Shown: positions 8,644 through 17,917 of the stretch, in pieces
Layout: each line of letters opens with the position of its first letter
How positions within the stretch are numbered: the first letter of the stretch is position 1
Made by a program: the position numbers and the translations under genes
From: W1P20-047 sp045118335
GTDB taxonomy: Bacteria > Actinomycetota > Coriobacteriia > Coriobacteriales > Eggerthellaceae
NCBI GenBank assembly: GCA_045118335.1
Contig: JBGUXY010000075.1
Location: 35,564 to 99,563 of the forward strand
DNA length: 64,000 nucleotides
Direction: 5' to 3'
Notes under the pieces: model-generated
The model's input: only the letters and a program-made list of their open reading frames with translations
What the model was told of the DNA's origin: nothing
The model's database searches: none

Positions 8644-11600
8644 CTATCCCTCTGCCTCGTCGGGTAGTATCGGAGCGCAGACGCGTGCTTTGAGTTCCTG
8701 CTCGGAGCTGCCGAGCACCCACTGGCAAAACGCCTGGAACACTTCCATTTCATCGAGCCCTTCACGATAGCGCACGCTGTCGGTGAGTTCCACCTTGGTT
8801 TCGGCATTCACCACACGGATAGCACGCAGGCGGTCGCCCTCTTCGGTAGAGCGGGTCTCGATAAGACCCAGCTCGCGGAACACGGCCACACCGCACGCCA
8901 CGCTCGCCTCGCTGATGCGCTTGGTGCCGAAGCGCACGTTGCAGGCGTTGGCAACGTCGGCATTCGATGCGGTGAAAGGGTGCTCGCCCGATTGATGCTG
9001 CATGGCCCGCAGCTCGCGATACACGCAGGCCAAGGCATCGTGGTCGGGCGTCGATTCCATCAGGATATGCTGGTTGATTCCCGCATCGTCCCTTCCAAAC
9101 AGCAGGTGGATGACCGCCTTCTGGCCATCGCGGCCTGCACGTCCGCTCATCTGGTTGAACTCGACTTCGTTGAACGGCATGTGATAGAGCACCACGTTGC
9201 GGATGTCGGGAATGTTCACCCCTTCCCCGAAAGCCGAGGTGGAAACGAGCACCTGGAGCCCTCCCGTGCGAAACATCTCCTCGATTCGCATGCGCTCCTT
9301 GCGGCCGAGCCCTGCGTTGTAGAAGCCTATGAACGGTGCGATATGGGGCACCAGCTTGCGGAGCTGCCGGGCAAGAATCACCGATTGCTGGCGGGAGTTA
9401 ACGTAGATGACCGTCTTTTCGCCAGAAGCGATGAGGCTGGCCAGATATGTTTCGCGCTGGCGCATGTTGCGCCGGTCGTCCAGCTGCAGGTTTTCGCGGC
9501 TGCTCCGGTCGAGCACGAGCCTGGTTACACCCAAGGCTCCCTCGATATCGGCCGCGATGGCCGAATCGGCTGTGGCGGTAAGCGCCAGGACCAACGGGGA
9601 TCCCAGCTGCTCGATGACGCGCGAGAAGCTCGTATACGCCGGGCGATTGCCCGCCTTTGCCAGGCCGATGTGATGCGCCTCGTCCACCACCACGAACCCG
9701 ATGCGCCCGGTGCGCGCGAACTCTTCGGCATGGATGCTTAGGAATTCGGGGGTGGTGAGCACGATATCGACTCCACCCGAGGCCATGTGGCCGAAAATCG
9801 TTCGACGCTCCTCGGGCGTGGATTCGCCCGTGAGCACCTCGCATGAAATGCCGAAGCGTTCCAGTGCGCGGCTTAGGTGGAATGCCTGGTCGGCGATGAG
9901 CGCACGCAACGGGTAAACGAACAGGCTCACCTCTCGCCGCCCCAAGGCGCGTTCTGCCGCGAACGCGTGGAACGTGAGCGACTTGCCACGCCCCGTAGCC
10001 ATGACGGTGAGCACCGAATGACCTTCTTCCAAGGCCTGCAGCACTTCGCGCTGGGCATCGAAGAGCTCTCCCTCGCCGATGAGCGCATGCACGATTTCGG
10101 TGCGCAGCCCCTCGGGATCTGCGGCAGCGCGAGCTTCCCACTTGCGACGGTTGCATTCGAGACGGGCTTCTTGTTCCTGCAGGTCTTCGGGCAGTTCCAC
10201 GTCATCTGCCACCAGCTCGTCATCGCCTGTGGCATACAGATCGGCGACGAAGTCCAACTGATCGGGGTCGATGCACGCTTCCATTGCCGCGCACAACCGT
10301 ACGGGCGCCACCGAGCGCAGCATCGCCTTCACCGACTTGCGGCCGCGCCATTCGTCCACCTGCGCCTCGAAAGCCGCGTTCACCACGCTGTCGGTGCTCA
10401 TGAGCATGTCGATGTCCGAACAGTGGAACATGATACCCGAAACGCTGTGGCAGCCATCGGTGAGCACACACGAGAAATGGTTCTTGTCGGTACCCACCGC
10501 GCGGCACTTCGTGAGCAGCACGCCACGGGCTAGGTATCGCGGTTGGCGGTTTTCCTGCCCGAAGGGCGCGAGCATGTCGAGCGCTGACACGTTCTCGATC
10601 GTGAGCTCCCCCAAATCCACGCACGCATCGATGTCGATGCGCGGGTGGAAGTTCTCGTCAGGCAACGTGTCCATGTGCTCGCATAGCCGCTCCGAAAACT
10701 CCTGCAGGCGATTGGCGGGAAGCGTAACGCCCACTGCCGCCTCGTGTCCGCCGAACCGGGTGAGCATATCCGAGCAGCTTTCCACGGCCTTGAACAAGTT
10801 CACCTGCCCCACGCTGCGTCCCGAACCGCGGGCCGACCCGTCTTCGTCGATGGTGAACAGGATTACCGGCACGCCATAGGTGCGCACCAGACGGCTCGCG
10901 ACGATGCCCTTCACCCCTTCGTGCCAGCCATCGCCAGACACGACCAGCGCACGTTGCCCATGATAGGTCTCCTGAGCTTGCGACATGGCTATCTCGACCA
11001 GCTCGGACTCGATGGCGCGACGGTGGTCGTTCACCGCTTCCAGCTCTGCAGCCAGGCGATGTGCCTCGTCGAAGTCGTCGGTGAGCAGCAACTCGAGTGA
11101 GAGCTGGGCATCGCCCATGCGCCCAGCAGCATTCAAGCGCGGGATGACGCTGAAGGAAAGCGATGTCGAAGCCACGGGCTTGTCGGAAGCGCCCGCGCAG
11201 GCAAGCAGCGCCGCGATGCAGGGACGGGGTGCCTCGTTCATCTTCGCCACGCCATCGGCCACCAGGGCGCGGTTGTCCTCGCGCATGGGCATGAGATCGG
11301 CGATGGTGCCCAATGCGGCGAAATCGGTGTACTCCCTCCACAGGTGCGGTTGTCCGAAACGGGAACCCAGCGCCTGCATCACCTTCAATGCCACGCCCAC
11401 GCCAGCCAAGATCTCGAGCGGGGAATCCTCTTCGGCCTTCGGGTCGCACACCGGGACGTCCACCGGAACCAGGTCGGCCGGTTCGTGGTGGTCGGTGATG
11501 AAGACCTCGACGCCACGACGCTGCAAGACCTTCACCTCTTCACGGCAGGCGATGCCGCAATCCACGGTCACCAACACGTCCGGGCTGCTGAGCATGGCGC

Positions 11601-11988
11601 GTTCGATTGCCGACTCGGTGAGCCCATAGCCCTCGTCGCTTCTACGCGGGATGAAGGGGACCACATCTGCCCCCAGTTCGCGCAGGCCACGGGTCATCAC
11701 CGTGGTGGCGGAAATGCCATCCAAATCGAAGTCCCCGAAGACCATGATCCGCCTTCCCATGCGGATGGCCGACTCCAGTCCTTCGACCACATCGCGCAAA
11801 CCCCGTATTTCATAGGGGTTGCGCCAATCGCGTTCGAGCGACGGATTCAAAAACTCGTAAGCATCTTGAATGGTGCAAATGCCGCGCGCAGCTAGAGTTG
11901 TGGCTATGAACCGGGGAATGCCCAGGTTCTTCTGCAGGATATCAACGGCGGAACCGTCCGCCGGCAAGATATTGAACCGTGCTGACAT
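8644..11988 (-). CDS. recJ: RecJ single-strand exonuclease fused to a RecQ-like superfamily 2 helicase
   Basis: A 1114-residue two-enzyme fusion. The N-terminal half is RecJ: DFDLDG (86-91), the DHH motif in TDHHEP (166-168), RLNAAGR, the DHHA1 motif RFGGHEAAVG (about 411-420) and an OB-like domain to about 560. After a charged linker comes a complete helicase: Walker A ATGRGKS (664-670), DEAH (769-772), ALTATA, FGEGVNIPD and QMSGRAGRDG. RecJ degrades 5' single strands and RecQ-type helicases feed it, so the fusion would couple unwinding and resection. Family RecJ is usually 550-800 residues. The C-terminal 150 residues look like a helicase accessory winged helix. ATG at 11988. Confidence 0.92.
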   Translation of the reverse strand: MSARFNILPADGSAVDILQKNLGIPRFIATTLAARGICTIQDAYEFLNPSLERDWRNPYEIRGLRDVVEGLESAIRMGRRIMVFGDFDLDGISATTVMTRGLRELGADVVPFIPRRSDEGYGLTESAIERAMLSSPDVLVTVDCGIACREEVKVLQRRGVEVFITDHHEPADLVPVDVPVCDPKAEEDSPLEILAGVGVALKVMQALGSRFGQPHLWREYTDFAALGTIADLMPMREDNRALVADGVAKMNEAPRPCIAALLACAGASDKPVASTSLSFSVIPRLNAAGRMGDAQLSLELLLTDDFDEAHRLAAELEAVNDHRRAIESELVEIAMSQAQETYHGQRALVVSGDGWHEGVKGIVASRLVRTYGVPVILFTIDEDGSARGSGRSVGQVNLFKAVESCSDMLTRFGGHEAAVGVTLPANRLQEFSERLCEHMDTLPDENFHPRIDIDACVDLGELTIENVSALDMLAPFGQENRQPRYLARGVLLTKCRAVGTDKNHFSCVLTDGCHSVSGIMFHCSDIDMLMSTDSVVNAAFEAQVDEWRGRKSVKAMLRSVAPVRLCAAMEACIDPDQLDFVADLYATGDDELVADDVELPEDLQEQEARLECNRRKWEARAAADPEGLRTEIVHALIGEGELFDAQREVLQALEEGHSVLTVMATGRGKSLTFHAFAAERALGRREVSLFVYPLRALIADQAFHLSRALERFGISCEVLTGESTPEERRTIFGHMASGGVDIVLTTPEFLSIHAEEFARTGRIGFVVVDEAHHIGLAKAGNRPAYTSFSRVIEQLGSPLVLALTATADSAIAADIEGALGVTRLVLDRSSRENLQLDDRRNMRQRETYLASLIASGEKTVIYVNSRQQSVILARQLRKLVPHIAPFIGFYNAGLGRKERMRIEEMFRTGGLQVLVSTSAFGEGVNIPDIRNVVLYHMPFNEVEFNQMSGRAGRDGQKAVIHLLFGRDDAGINQHILMESTPDHDALACVYRELRAMQHQSGEHPFTASNADVANACNVRFGTKRISEASVACGVAVFRELGLIETRSTEEGDRLRAIRVVNAETKVELTDSVRYREGLDEMEVFQAFCQWVLGSSEQELKARVCAPILPDEAEG

Positions 11989-12084
11989 GGGGTTACCTAT
12001 TCGCTTTTCGTGCTATGTCTCACACGGTATTGTCTCACAAACCATGCAAGTGCGCCACCCAGTTCCACGGCACGCATTGCAAAG

Positions 12085-12115
12085 CGAAGGAGACGCACAG
12101 CCTGCATCTCCTTCG
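12085..12115 (-). terminator. Probable terminator downstream of prs
   Basis: A 9-bp perfect stem, CGAAGGAGA with TCTCCTTCG, and a 13-nt loop lie 35-65 bp after the prs stop. The minus-strand continuation CTTTGC is only weakly T-rich, so partial readthrough into the recJ fusion gene is plausible. Confidence 0.5.
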
Positions 12116-12149
12116 TGTTTGCGTCGATCGTTCGCTTTTTAAGCCATGC

Positions 12150-13127
12150 CTAGAGTGCGAAATCCGGATCGAAGAGATTGGAAATGGACCCGTTGCTGTA
12201 GACGCAGCTGATGGCGCGTGCGAACAGCGGAGCCACCGAGACCACCTTGATCTTGCCGTTTAGGCGCTCGGCGGGAACGGGAATGGTGTTGCACACCACC
12301 ACTTCCTCGATCGGGGCATCTTCCAAGCGCTCGTATGCCGGACCGCTGAGGACAGGGTGCGTGGCGCATACGTACACCTTGTCGGCACCGCGCGCCTTGA
12401 GCGTGCGAACCGCGGCCGCCACCGAACCGGCAGTGTCGATCATGTCATCGTTGAGAATGCATATCTTGCCCTTGACGTCGCCGATGAGTGCAGTGATTTC
12501 CGCCTGGTTGTGCTTTGGACGACCCTTGTGCATGATGGCCAGATCGGCCTCCATGATGTCGGCAAGCTTCTTCGCGGCCTTCGCACGCCCCAGGTCGGGA
12601 CTGATCACGCACAGAGTCTCGGGGTCGAAGTTCTTCCCCTTGAAGTAATCGGCCATGACGTTGAGCGCCGTCAGATGGTTCACCGGAATGTCGAAGAAGC
12701 CCTGGATCTGGCCCTGATGCAAGTCGATGGTGATGATGCGATTCACGCCTGCCACCGTCAGCAAGTCGGCGACGAGTTTCGCCGTGATGGGCTCGCGGGG
12801 AGACGCCTTTCGATCCTGACGTGAATAGCCGTAATGTGCGATTACGGCGGTGATGGTGCGAGCAGAAGCGCGCTTGGCGGCATCCGCCATGATGAGAAGC
12901 TCCATGAGCGCATCGTTGACATGCTCGCCCGCCACGGATTGAATCAAGAACACGTCTGCGCCACGGATGCTTTCCAGGTAACGAGCGTAGATCTCGCCAT
13001 TGGAAAACTTCTCGAGCCTTACCTTGCCCAAGGTGATGTCCAGGCATTCGGCTATTTCATTGGCAAGCTCTGGGTTCACGGAACCCGAGAAGACGGCCAT
13101 GGTCTTTTTCATTTCGTTGCTGATCAA
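12150..13127 (-). CDS. prs: Ribose-phosphate pyrophosphokinase (PRPP synthetase)
   Basis: This enzyme transfers pyrophosphate from ATP to ribose 5-phosphate, giving PRPP for nucleotide, His and Trp synthesis. The 325-residue protein has the family hallmarks: FSNGEIYARYLESIRGADVF, the flexible-loop motif YSRQDRKASPREPIT, DLHQGQIQGFFDIPV and the PRPP-binding DDMIDTAGS. The TTG at 13127 is favoured because AGGGGG lies 6 nt upstream; the first ATG (codon 6) is too far from it. The gene lies 149 bp downstream of glmU, the classical glmU-prs order, which supplies precursors for wall and nucleotide synthesis. Confidence 0.95.
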   Translation of the reverse strand: MISNEMKKTMAVFSGSVNPELANEIAECLDITLGKVRLEKFSNGEIYARYLESIRGADVFLIQSVAGEHVNDALMELLIMADAAKRASARTITAVIAHYGYSRQDRKASPREPITAKLVADLLTVAGVNRIITIDLHQGQIQGFFDIPVNHLTALNVMADYFKGKNFDPETLCVISPDLGRAKAAKKLADIMEADLAIMHKGRPKHNQAEITALIGDVKGKICILNDDMIDTAGSVAAAVRTLKARGADKVYVCATHPVLSGPAYERLEDAPIEEVVVCNTIPVPAERLNGKIKVVSVAPLFARAISCVYSNGSISNLFDPDFAL

Positions 13128-13276
13128 TGTTACCCCCTGTTTCGATCTGCATTCACGGCCATTCTAGCGCCATTTCATGTGGAATGTCCCACTTAACCTA
13201 GTTTTTACCCGCAAAACGATAGCTCATCCGGGTTAGGAGCGACTGCCGTTTCCCCGCCTTCGCTTACATGAGCTCG

Positions 13277-14275
13277 TTAGGGCAGGCAAGCGCGCGGACC
13301 GCACGTGCTGCCATCGTCGATAGCTGCTTTGATGGCAATCGTTTCGTCCACCACGCAACCTTCGCCCACCACGGTATCGACAAGGCGGGTGTTTGGGCCA
13401 ATCACGCTGCCCGAACCCACCTGCGTCGTGCCCAGGAGCATACACTGGGGCAAGATTTCGACATCTTGGCCAAGACGCACATCGGGGCCGATCCACGCAG
13501 ATGTCGGATCCCACAAGCTCACGCCTGCCAGCATATGGGCGGTGTTGATGCGCTGCTGCATGATGCGCGTGGCTTCGGCCAGCTGAACGCGGGTGTTGAC
13601 GCCCAGGCATTCGTTGATGTCGACCGCTTTTACGCCCACCACGTTGCGACCGTCGGCACGTGCGATCTCGATCACGTCGGTGAGGTAGAACTCGCCCTGG
13701 GCGTTCTCGTTCGAAACGCGGTTGAGCGCATCGAACAGGTAGCGGGCGTCGAAGCAGTAGAACCCGGAGTTGCATTCGGTGATGGCAGCCTGCGTGGGAG
13801 TGCAGTCCTTTTGCTCTACGATGCGCAGCACCTGATCGTTCTGGTCGCGGACGATGCGGCCATACCCGTAGGGGTTGTCGACCGCCATCGTGAGTACGAC
13901 TACAGCGGCATCTGCCTCCTCGCGGGCGTTGGCTAGCTGGGCTATCGTTTCCGCGGTGATCAACGGGCAATCGCCGGAAAGCACCAGCAACGAGCCTTCC
14001 ATATGCTCGCATGCCACACGACAGCTGTTCACGGCATCGGCCGTGCCGTTTTGCTGTTTTTGCTCTACCACCTGCGTATCGGCCTCTACCTTGGGCTGCA
14101 CCACTTCGATTCCGTGGCCCAACACCGAAATAATCTCGCCGACACCCGCTTCGCGTGCCGCATCGATAACCCACCTGACGAGGGGCTTGCCCAATATCTC
14201 GTGAACCACCTTGGGCTTTGCAGACTTCATGCGCGTGCCGGAACCAGCAGCTAGAACAATGGCAGAAGCTTCCAT
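13277..14275 (-). CDS. glmU: GlmU, C-terminally truncated (uridylyltransferase domain plus partial left-handed beta-helix)
   Basis: The N-terminal domain that makes UDP-GlcNAc from UTP and GlcNAc-1-phosphate is complete: LAAGSGTRMKSAKPK, the nucleotide site QQNGTADAV, SGDCPL, GYGRIVRD and GEFYLTDV. The hexapeptide-repeat helix begins near residue 240 but ends at residue 332 (GPRACLP then TAA). In E. coli GlmU (456 residues) the acetyltransferase residues Arg333, Lys351, His363 and Tyr366 all come after this point. Only 149 bp separate the stop from prs, too little for the missing 120 or so residues, and no other frame encodes them. The start ATG at 14275 has AAAGGAAG just upstream. Confidence 0.9.
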   Translation of the reverse strand: MEASAIVLAAGSGTRMKSAKPKVVHEILGKPLVRWVIDAAREAGVGEIISVLGHGIEVVQPKVEADTQVVEQKQQNGTADAVNSCRVACEHMEGSLLVLSGDCPLITAETIAQLANAREEADAAVVVLTMAVDNPYGYGRIVRDQNDQVLRIVEQKDCTPTQAAITECNSGFYCFDARYLFDALNRVSNENAQGEFYLTDVIEIARADGRNVVGVKAVDINECLGVNTRVQLAEATRIMQQRINTAHMLAGVSLWDPTSAWIGPDVRLGQDVEILPQCMLLGTTQVGSGSVIGPNTRLVDTVVGEGCVVDETIAIKAAIDDGSTCGPRACLP

Positions 14276-14307
14276 ATCTTCCTTTCGGGACGTATGTTCT
14301 TGTAAAG

Positions 14308-15201
14308 CTAGGATAGCGCGACGCAGAGTGCATCGAGCAAGGTGATCGCGTAGTGCTGTGCAGAGCGGCCCACGCCGGCATCTTCCCATTGGGTTCCCGG
14401 GAGACAGATGGCGATACGCGGTGGAACGGTGCTGGCAGCCGGAATCGCCGTCTTCAGGCGAAGGCTTAGCGTTGATTCGTCATCGAACGTGACGAAGGGA
14501 ACGTTTTCCGAAGCCTCGTCTTCGCTGAGCACGATATGCACCAGAAGCATCTCGCTATCGGGAGCCACCAGCAGCGATTCGGCGCTGATGATCTTCGATG
14601 CGGGGTTGGTTGCAAGCGATAGGTTCGACATGCGGGCAGCCACCGAACGGGTGAACTCGTCGGTGCCGAACAGGCACAGCGCATTGTTCTCCAGCACGTC
14701 TGCAGCACGGGCGAAGCCCATGTGCACGCTTTTCTGCGGGCCTTTCTTGCCCTCCCAGGAATGATGCAGGTTGGAGATGGCACGATAGGTGAAGGCACCT
14801 GCGATGCCGTCGGTGGGAAGGCCCATGTTCATCTGGAACTTGCGCAACGCCTCTTCGGTGTATGCGCCGAAGATGCCGTCGTAGGCACCGCAGGAAAAGC
14901 CAAGGGCGTCTAGAGCCTGCTGCAGCTGCTTCACGTCGTTGCCGTGGAAGTAGGGCATGCGCAGATACAGCGTGCGGTCGCCCATGTTGAACGTGGCATC
15001 GAGCAACGCAGCCCAAAGCTTCTCGTCAACCTGCTTCGATTCGGGCAGGCCGTTCTCGGTGCAGAAATTGACGAGCGCCTGCTCGGTCGCTTCGTCGAAC
15101 AAGCCAGTTATCTGGAATCTTTCCAAGAAGCCCAGGCTGGCAAGTTTGTTCTGCACGTCTTCGACGGCAGCACCGGTGTCGTTTTTCTGAATGAGTTCCA
15201 T
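14308..15201 (-). CDS. Peptidoglycan-binding domain protein (two PG_binding_1-like repeats)
   Basis: A 297-residue protein with two N-terminal peptidoglycan-binding-like three-helix repeats: about residues 5-68 (DVQNKLASLGFL, then FCTENGLP) and 80-145 (VKQLQQALDALGF, YDGIFGAYTEEALRKFQ, GLPTDGIAG). The C-terminal half (about 155-297) is unrecognised; no amidase metal ligands or other hydrolase motif are visible. There is no signal peptide. The layout recalls CwlM-type cytoplasmic regulators, which carry two such repeats before an amidase-like domain, but that is a loose analogy. It lies 32 bp upstream of glmU and probably shares its transcript. ATG at 15201; the ribosome site is weak. Confidence 0.75.
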   Translation of the reverse strand: MELIQKNDTGAAVEDVQNKLASLGFLERFQITGLFDEATEQALVNFCTENGLPESKQVDEKLWAALLDATFNMGDRTLYLRMPYFHGNDVKQLQQALDALGFSCGAYDGIFGAYTEEALRKFQMNMGLPTDGIAGAFTYRAISNLHHSWEGKKGPQKSVHMGFARAADVLENNALCLFGTDEFTRSVAARMSNLSLATNPASKIISAESLLVAPDSEMLLVHIVLSEDEASENVPFVTFDDESTLSLRLKTAIPAASTVPPRIAICLPGTQWEDAGVGRSAQHYAITLLDALCVALS

Positions 15202-15406
15202 AAAGAAAATTGTACCTGGTTCGATTCGCTTGCGCAGACACTTCCACACCATCGATAGAACACGGTCCCCCTTAAAGCAGCCTCTACCAAAGCCGCAGGC
15301 GTGGGCGTGCCCGGCATTTCAGAGCGCAAGCACCGCGGGCACCCTCGACCGCAACCTCGCATACTAGCGGATTCTCGTCATGAAGGACGTCCAAACAAGG
15401 GGGAAG

Positions 15407-16480
15407 CTATTTCAGCCTGTTCACGAACCAATCAGCCATGGAGATGAGCAGGTCACGGGCGTTCGAGGGCTCGATGAGCTCGACGAGGCGGTTTTTGGCG
15501 ATGCTCGTGAGGTTTTCGGCATACGCGCGGGCATAGTCGACGCTGCCGGATGCTTCCATGATGTCCACGGCTTCCTGCAGAACAGTCGGGTCCTTTTCCT
15601 TCGAGGAGAGGATTTCCACCAGTCGGTCACGATCAGCCGAGTTCTGCAGGGCGTGCACCACCACCATGGTGCGCTTGCCTTCGGTGATGTCGCTGCGGAA
15701 GTCTTTCTTCTTCGACTCTTCCCCACCGATGAGGTTGAGCAGGTCGTCTTGAATCTGGAAAGCCAAGCCGGTGTCGAGGCCGTAGTTGCGCAAACCCTCG
15801 ATCTGCGCCTCGGTTCCACCGCCGACGATGGCGCCGATGGCCAGAGGCACCGCGCCCGAATAATGCGCGGTCTTGTGCGTGGCCATCACCAGATAGTCTT
15901 CGAGCTTGATGTCGTAGCGGCCATCGCGCGCCCAGCCGATATCGAGGGCCTGGCCCTCGACGGTGCGCCGCGTCATGTCGATGAGCTCCTTCACCACGCG
16001 CACCTTGCAATCGTTATCCAGGCTCGGATCGTCAACCACCGTGCCATTGACCATGGAAAGCCCCAAATCACCAGCGTTGATAGCAAGCCCGAGGCCTTCG
16101 GTAAGATGCAGGCAGGGCTCCCCCCGACGCAGTTCGGCTTCGTCGGCGATGTCGTCGTGGATGAGCGCTGCAGTGTGGAAGTGCTCGATAGCCGCAGCGG
16201 CGGATATGGCACGATCCATGTCGCCGCCCACGGCACGGCAAGCCGCGAAGGCGATGAGGGGACGATGACGCTTGCCGCCATTCTGGCTATAGCGCAGAAG
16301 CGGGCCGTAGAGGTAGCGGTTCATGTCGGGATGCGACCCGACGGGTATGAACCAGTTCACCAGATCGCCCACCTCTGGGGCGAAGCGATCCAGGTACTCC
16401 TCGAACGAGGAGGGCTGGTTTTCAACCTTTTCCATGATTTCGCGAATGCTCGCTGGTTTCGTATGCTTTATCACAGCCAA
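15407..16480 (-). CDS. Polyprenyl (all-trans) diphosphate synthase
   Basis: A class I trans-isoprenyl synthase of about 357 residues that condenses isopentenyl diphosphate with allylic diphosphates, probably for quinone side chains or lipid carriers. The first aspartate-rich motif is HDDIADE in AALIHDDIADEAELRRG, and GGKRHRPL binds the pyrophosphate. The second motif reads QIQDDLLNL, so the usual third Asp of DDxxD is Asn. Chain length cannot be read reliably. I chose the TTG at 16480, which has GGGAG 7 nt upstream; TTG at 16507 and GTG at 16474 are alternatives. Confidence 0.85.
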   Translation of the reverse strand: MAVIKHTKPASIREIMEKVENQPSSFEEYLDRFAPEVGDLVNWFIPVGSHPDMNRYLYGPLLRYSQNGGKRHRPLIAFAACRAVGGDMDRAISAAAAIEHFHTAALIHDDIADEAELRRGEPCLHLTEGLGLAINAGDLGLSMVNGTVVDDPSLDNDCKVRVVKELIDMTRRTVEGQALDIGWARDGRYDIKLEDYLVMATHKTAHYSGAVPLAIGAIVGGGTEAQIEGLRNYGLDTGLAFQIQDDLLNLIGGEESKKKDFRSDITEGKRTMVVVHALQNSADRDRLVEILSSKEKDPTVLQEAVDIMEASGSVDYARAYAENLTSIAKNRLVELIEPSNARDLLISMADWFVNRLK

Positions 16481-16824
16481 GACACCGCTCCCGAATGCCG
16501 TTTCCAATAGGTAAGTCTTGATAGTATAGCATTAGGCATCAAACGCACCACGAGGGATATACCGCACACGTTCATGCGAAACCGCCACGATTGTCTTGCT
16601 GGGCAAGTAAGCTGTGCACAAAGCCGGCATCTCATGCGGCCAGAAGTCTGAGTTGTAGCACCTAGTTTGCATAATCAACAATATCGTCAAAATGTGGCGA
16701 AACGCGCAGGATGGCACTCTCGACCGTACAAATCGCATGTAGTTGAGAGATAATAGCCAGCAGCTGGCGCCAATGCTGCACTGAAGCCAGACGATTCGAG
16801 CATCTGAGCCGATAAGGAGTAAAC
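16481..16824. other. Divergent intergenic region
   Basis: This gap of about 340 bp separates the polyprenyl synthase (minus) from the alpha/beta hydrolase (plus) and must hold both promoters. No open frame with a ribosome site and no strong hairpin was seen. Confidence 0.5.
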
Positions 16825-17751
16825 ATGTTGCACGAAGTGAAGTTCCCCTCATCCAACGGACGCGACGAGGTTGTGGGCTGGATCTACGTTCCCGCATGCG
16901 AAGCAGAGGGAGTCGTGCAACTGGTGCACGGGTTCGGCGAGCATTCGCGCCGTTACTTCCACATGATCGTGGCTTTGATGGACGCCGGGTTCATCGTGGC
17001 GGCAAACGACCACGTCGGACATGGCGCCACGGCTATCCTCAACGACACGTGGGGCGACTGGGGCGATGCCGGGCCGCATACCATGATGGAGGACGAGAAG
17101 CTGTTCAAAGACATTGTGTGCCAGAAATACCCCGACCTGCCCTATTTCATGTTCGGTCATTCCATGGGCTCCATGATCGCACGCGATTTCAGCGCGAAGT
17201 ACGGAAGCGAGCTGCGTGGTGCCATCTACTGCGGCACCACTGGCATTTTCCGCAACACCCAGCAGGTGAAAGACAAGCTCGATATCGTCATCGACGCAGG
17301 TGGCGCGCACGATTCCGACCCCGCCTTCGTGGCCGAGCTCATGGGATGGATGTTCAGCCGCTGCTCTGAAGGCGCGGCGCGCGGCAACGAATGGATCTGC
17401 CACGACCCTTACGTGCAGCGCGATCACGCCGAAGACCCCTTCGACGCCTTCACGCATCCTACCCACAACATTAGCCTGCGAGATTTCATCGACATGATGC
17501 TGTGCATCGAGGGCGAAGAATGGGCGCGCAAGGTGCCGATGAACCTGCCCATCCTGTGCATCGCCGGCGACCAGGACCCCGTGGGCAATTTCGGCGAGGG
17601 CGTGTACATGTGCGCGAACTGGCTGGTCGACACTGGCCATAACGTTACGACCAAGCTCTACAGCGGATACCGCCACGAAATCCACAACTACGACAACCTC
17701 AAGTTCGACGTGGAGGAAACCCTCATCAACTGGCTGATGATGCAAATCTAG
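16825..17751 (+). CDS. Alpha/beta hydrolase (monoacylglycerol lipase / serine aminopeptidase S33 type)
   Basis: A 308-residue cytosolic alpha/beta hydrolase of the hydrolase_4 group. The oxyanion turn is in LVHGFGEHSRRY, the nucleophile elbow is FGHSMGSM with Ser113, the acid is probably in AGDQDPVG and the base His in SGYRHEIHN. This architecture is shared by monoacylglycerol lipases and lysophospholipases; the natural ester is unknown. TAAGGAG lies 6 nt before the ATG. The gene stands alone, followed by a terminator. Confidence 0.85.
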   Translation: MLHEVKFPSSNGRDEVVGWIYVPACEAEGVVQLVHGFGEHSRRYFHMIVALMDAGFIVAANDHVGHGATAILNDTWGDWGDAGPHTMMEDEKLFKDIVCQKYPDLPYFMFGHSMGSMIARDFSAKYGSELRGAIYCGTTGIFRNTQQVKDKLDIVIDAGGAHDSDPAFVAELMGWMFSRCSEGAARGNEWICHDPYVQRDHAEDPFDAFTHPTHNISLRDFIDMMLCIEGEEWARKVPMNLPILCIAGDQDPVGNFGEGVYMCANWLVDTGHNVTTKLYSGYRHEIHNYDNLKFDVEETLINWLMMQI

Positions 17752-17783
17752 GAAAGACGCCACAGAGCTACTATCGCTTCATG

Positions 17784-17808
17784 GGCTGAAAGGTTGTTCC
17801 TTTCAGCC
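17784..17808 (+). terminator. Rho-independent terminator after the alpha/beta hydrolase
   Basis: A 10-bp perfect stem, GGCTGAAAGG with CCTTTCAGCC, closes a 5-nt loop and is followed by TATTTCT. It lies about 30 bp past the stop codon. Confidence 0.85.
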
Positions 17809-17917
17809 TATTTCTCGCACTGGAGGGGGGAGCTTTCCGCAGCCTGAACGGTCGGCTGCACGTAGCGTCTAACTCACGTACAGGCAGTGGACGGCATCTG
17901 CTCCCTGAACCGTGCCG

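Noticed and set aside
15380..16510. 376-codon plus-strand frame over the polyprenyl synthase gene
   Set aside because: The minus-strand gene has clear active-site motifs; this frame has none.
16849..17763. 304-codon minus-strand frame over the alpha/beta hydrolase
   Set aside because: The plus-strand gene has the nucleophile motif and a perfect ribosome site.
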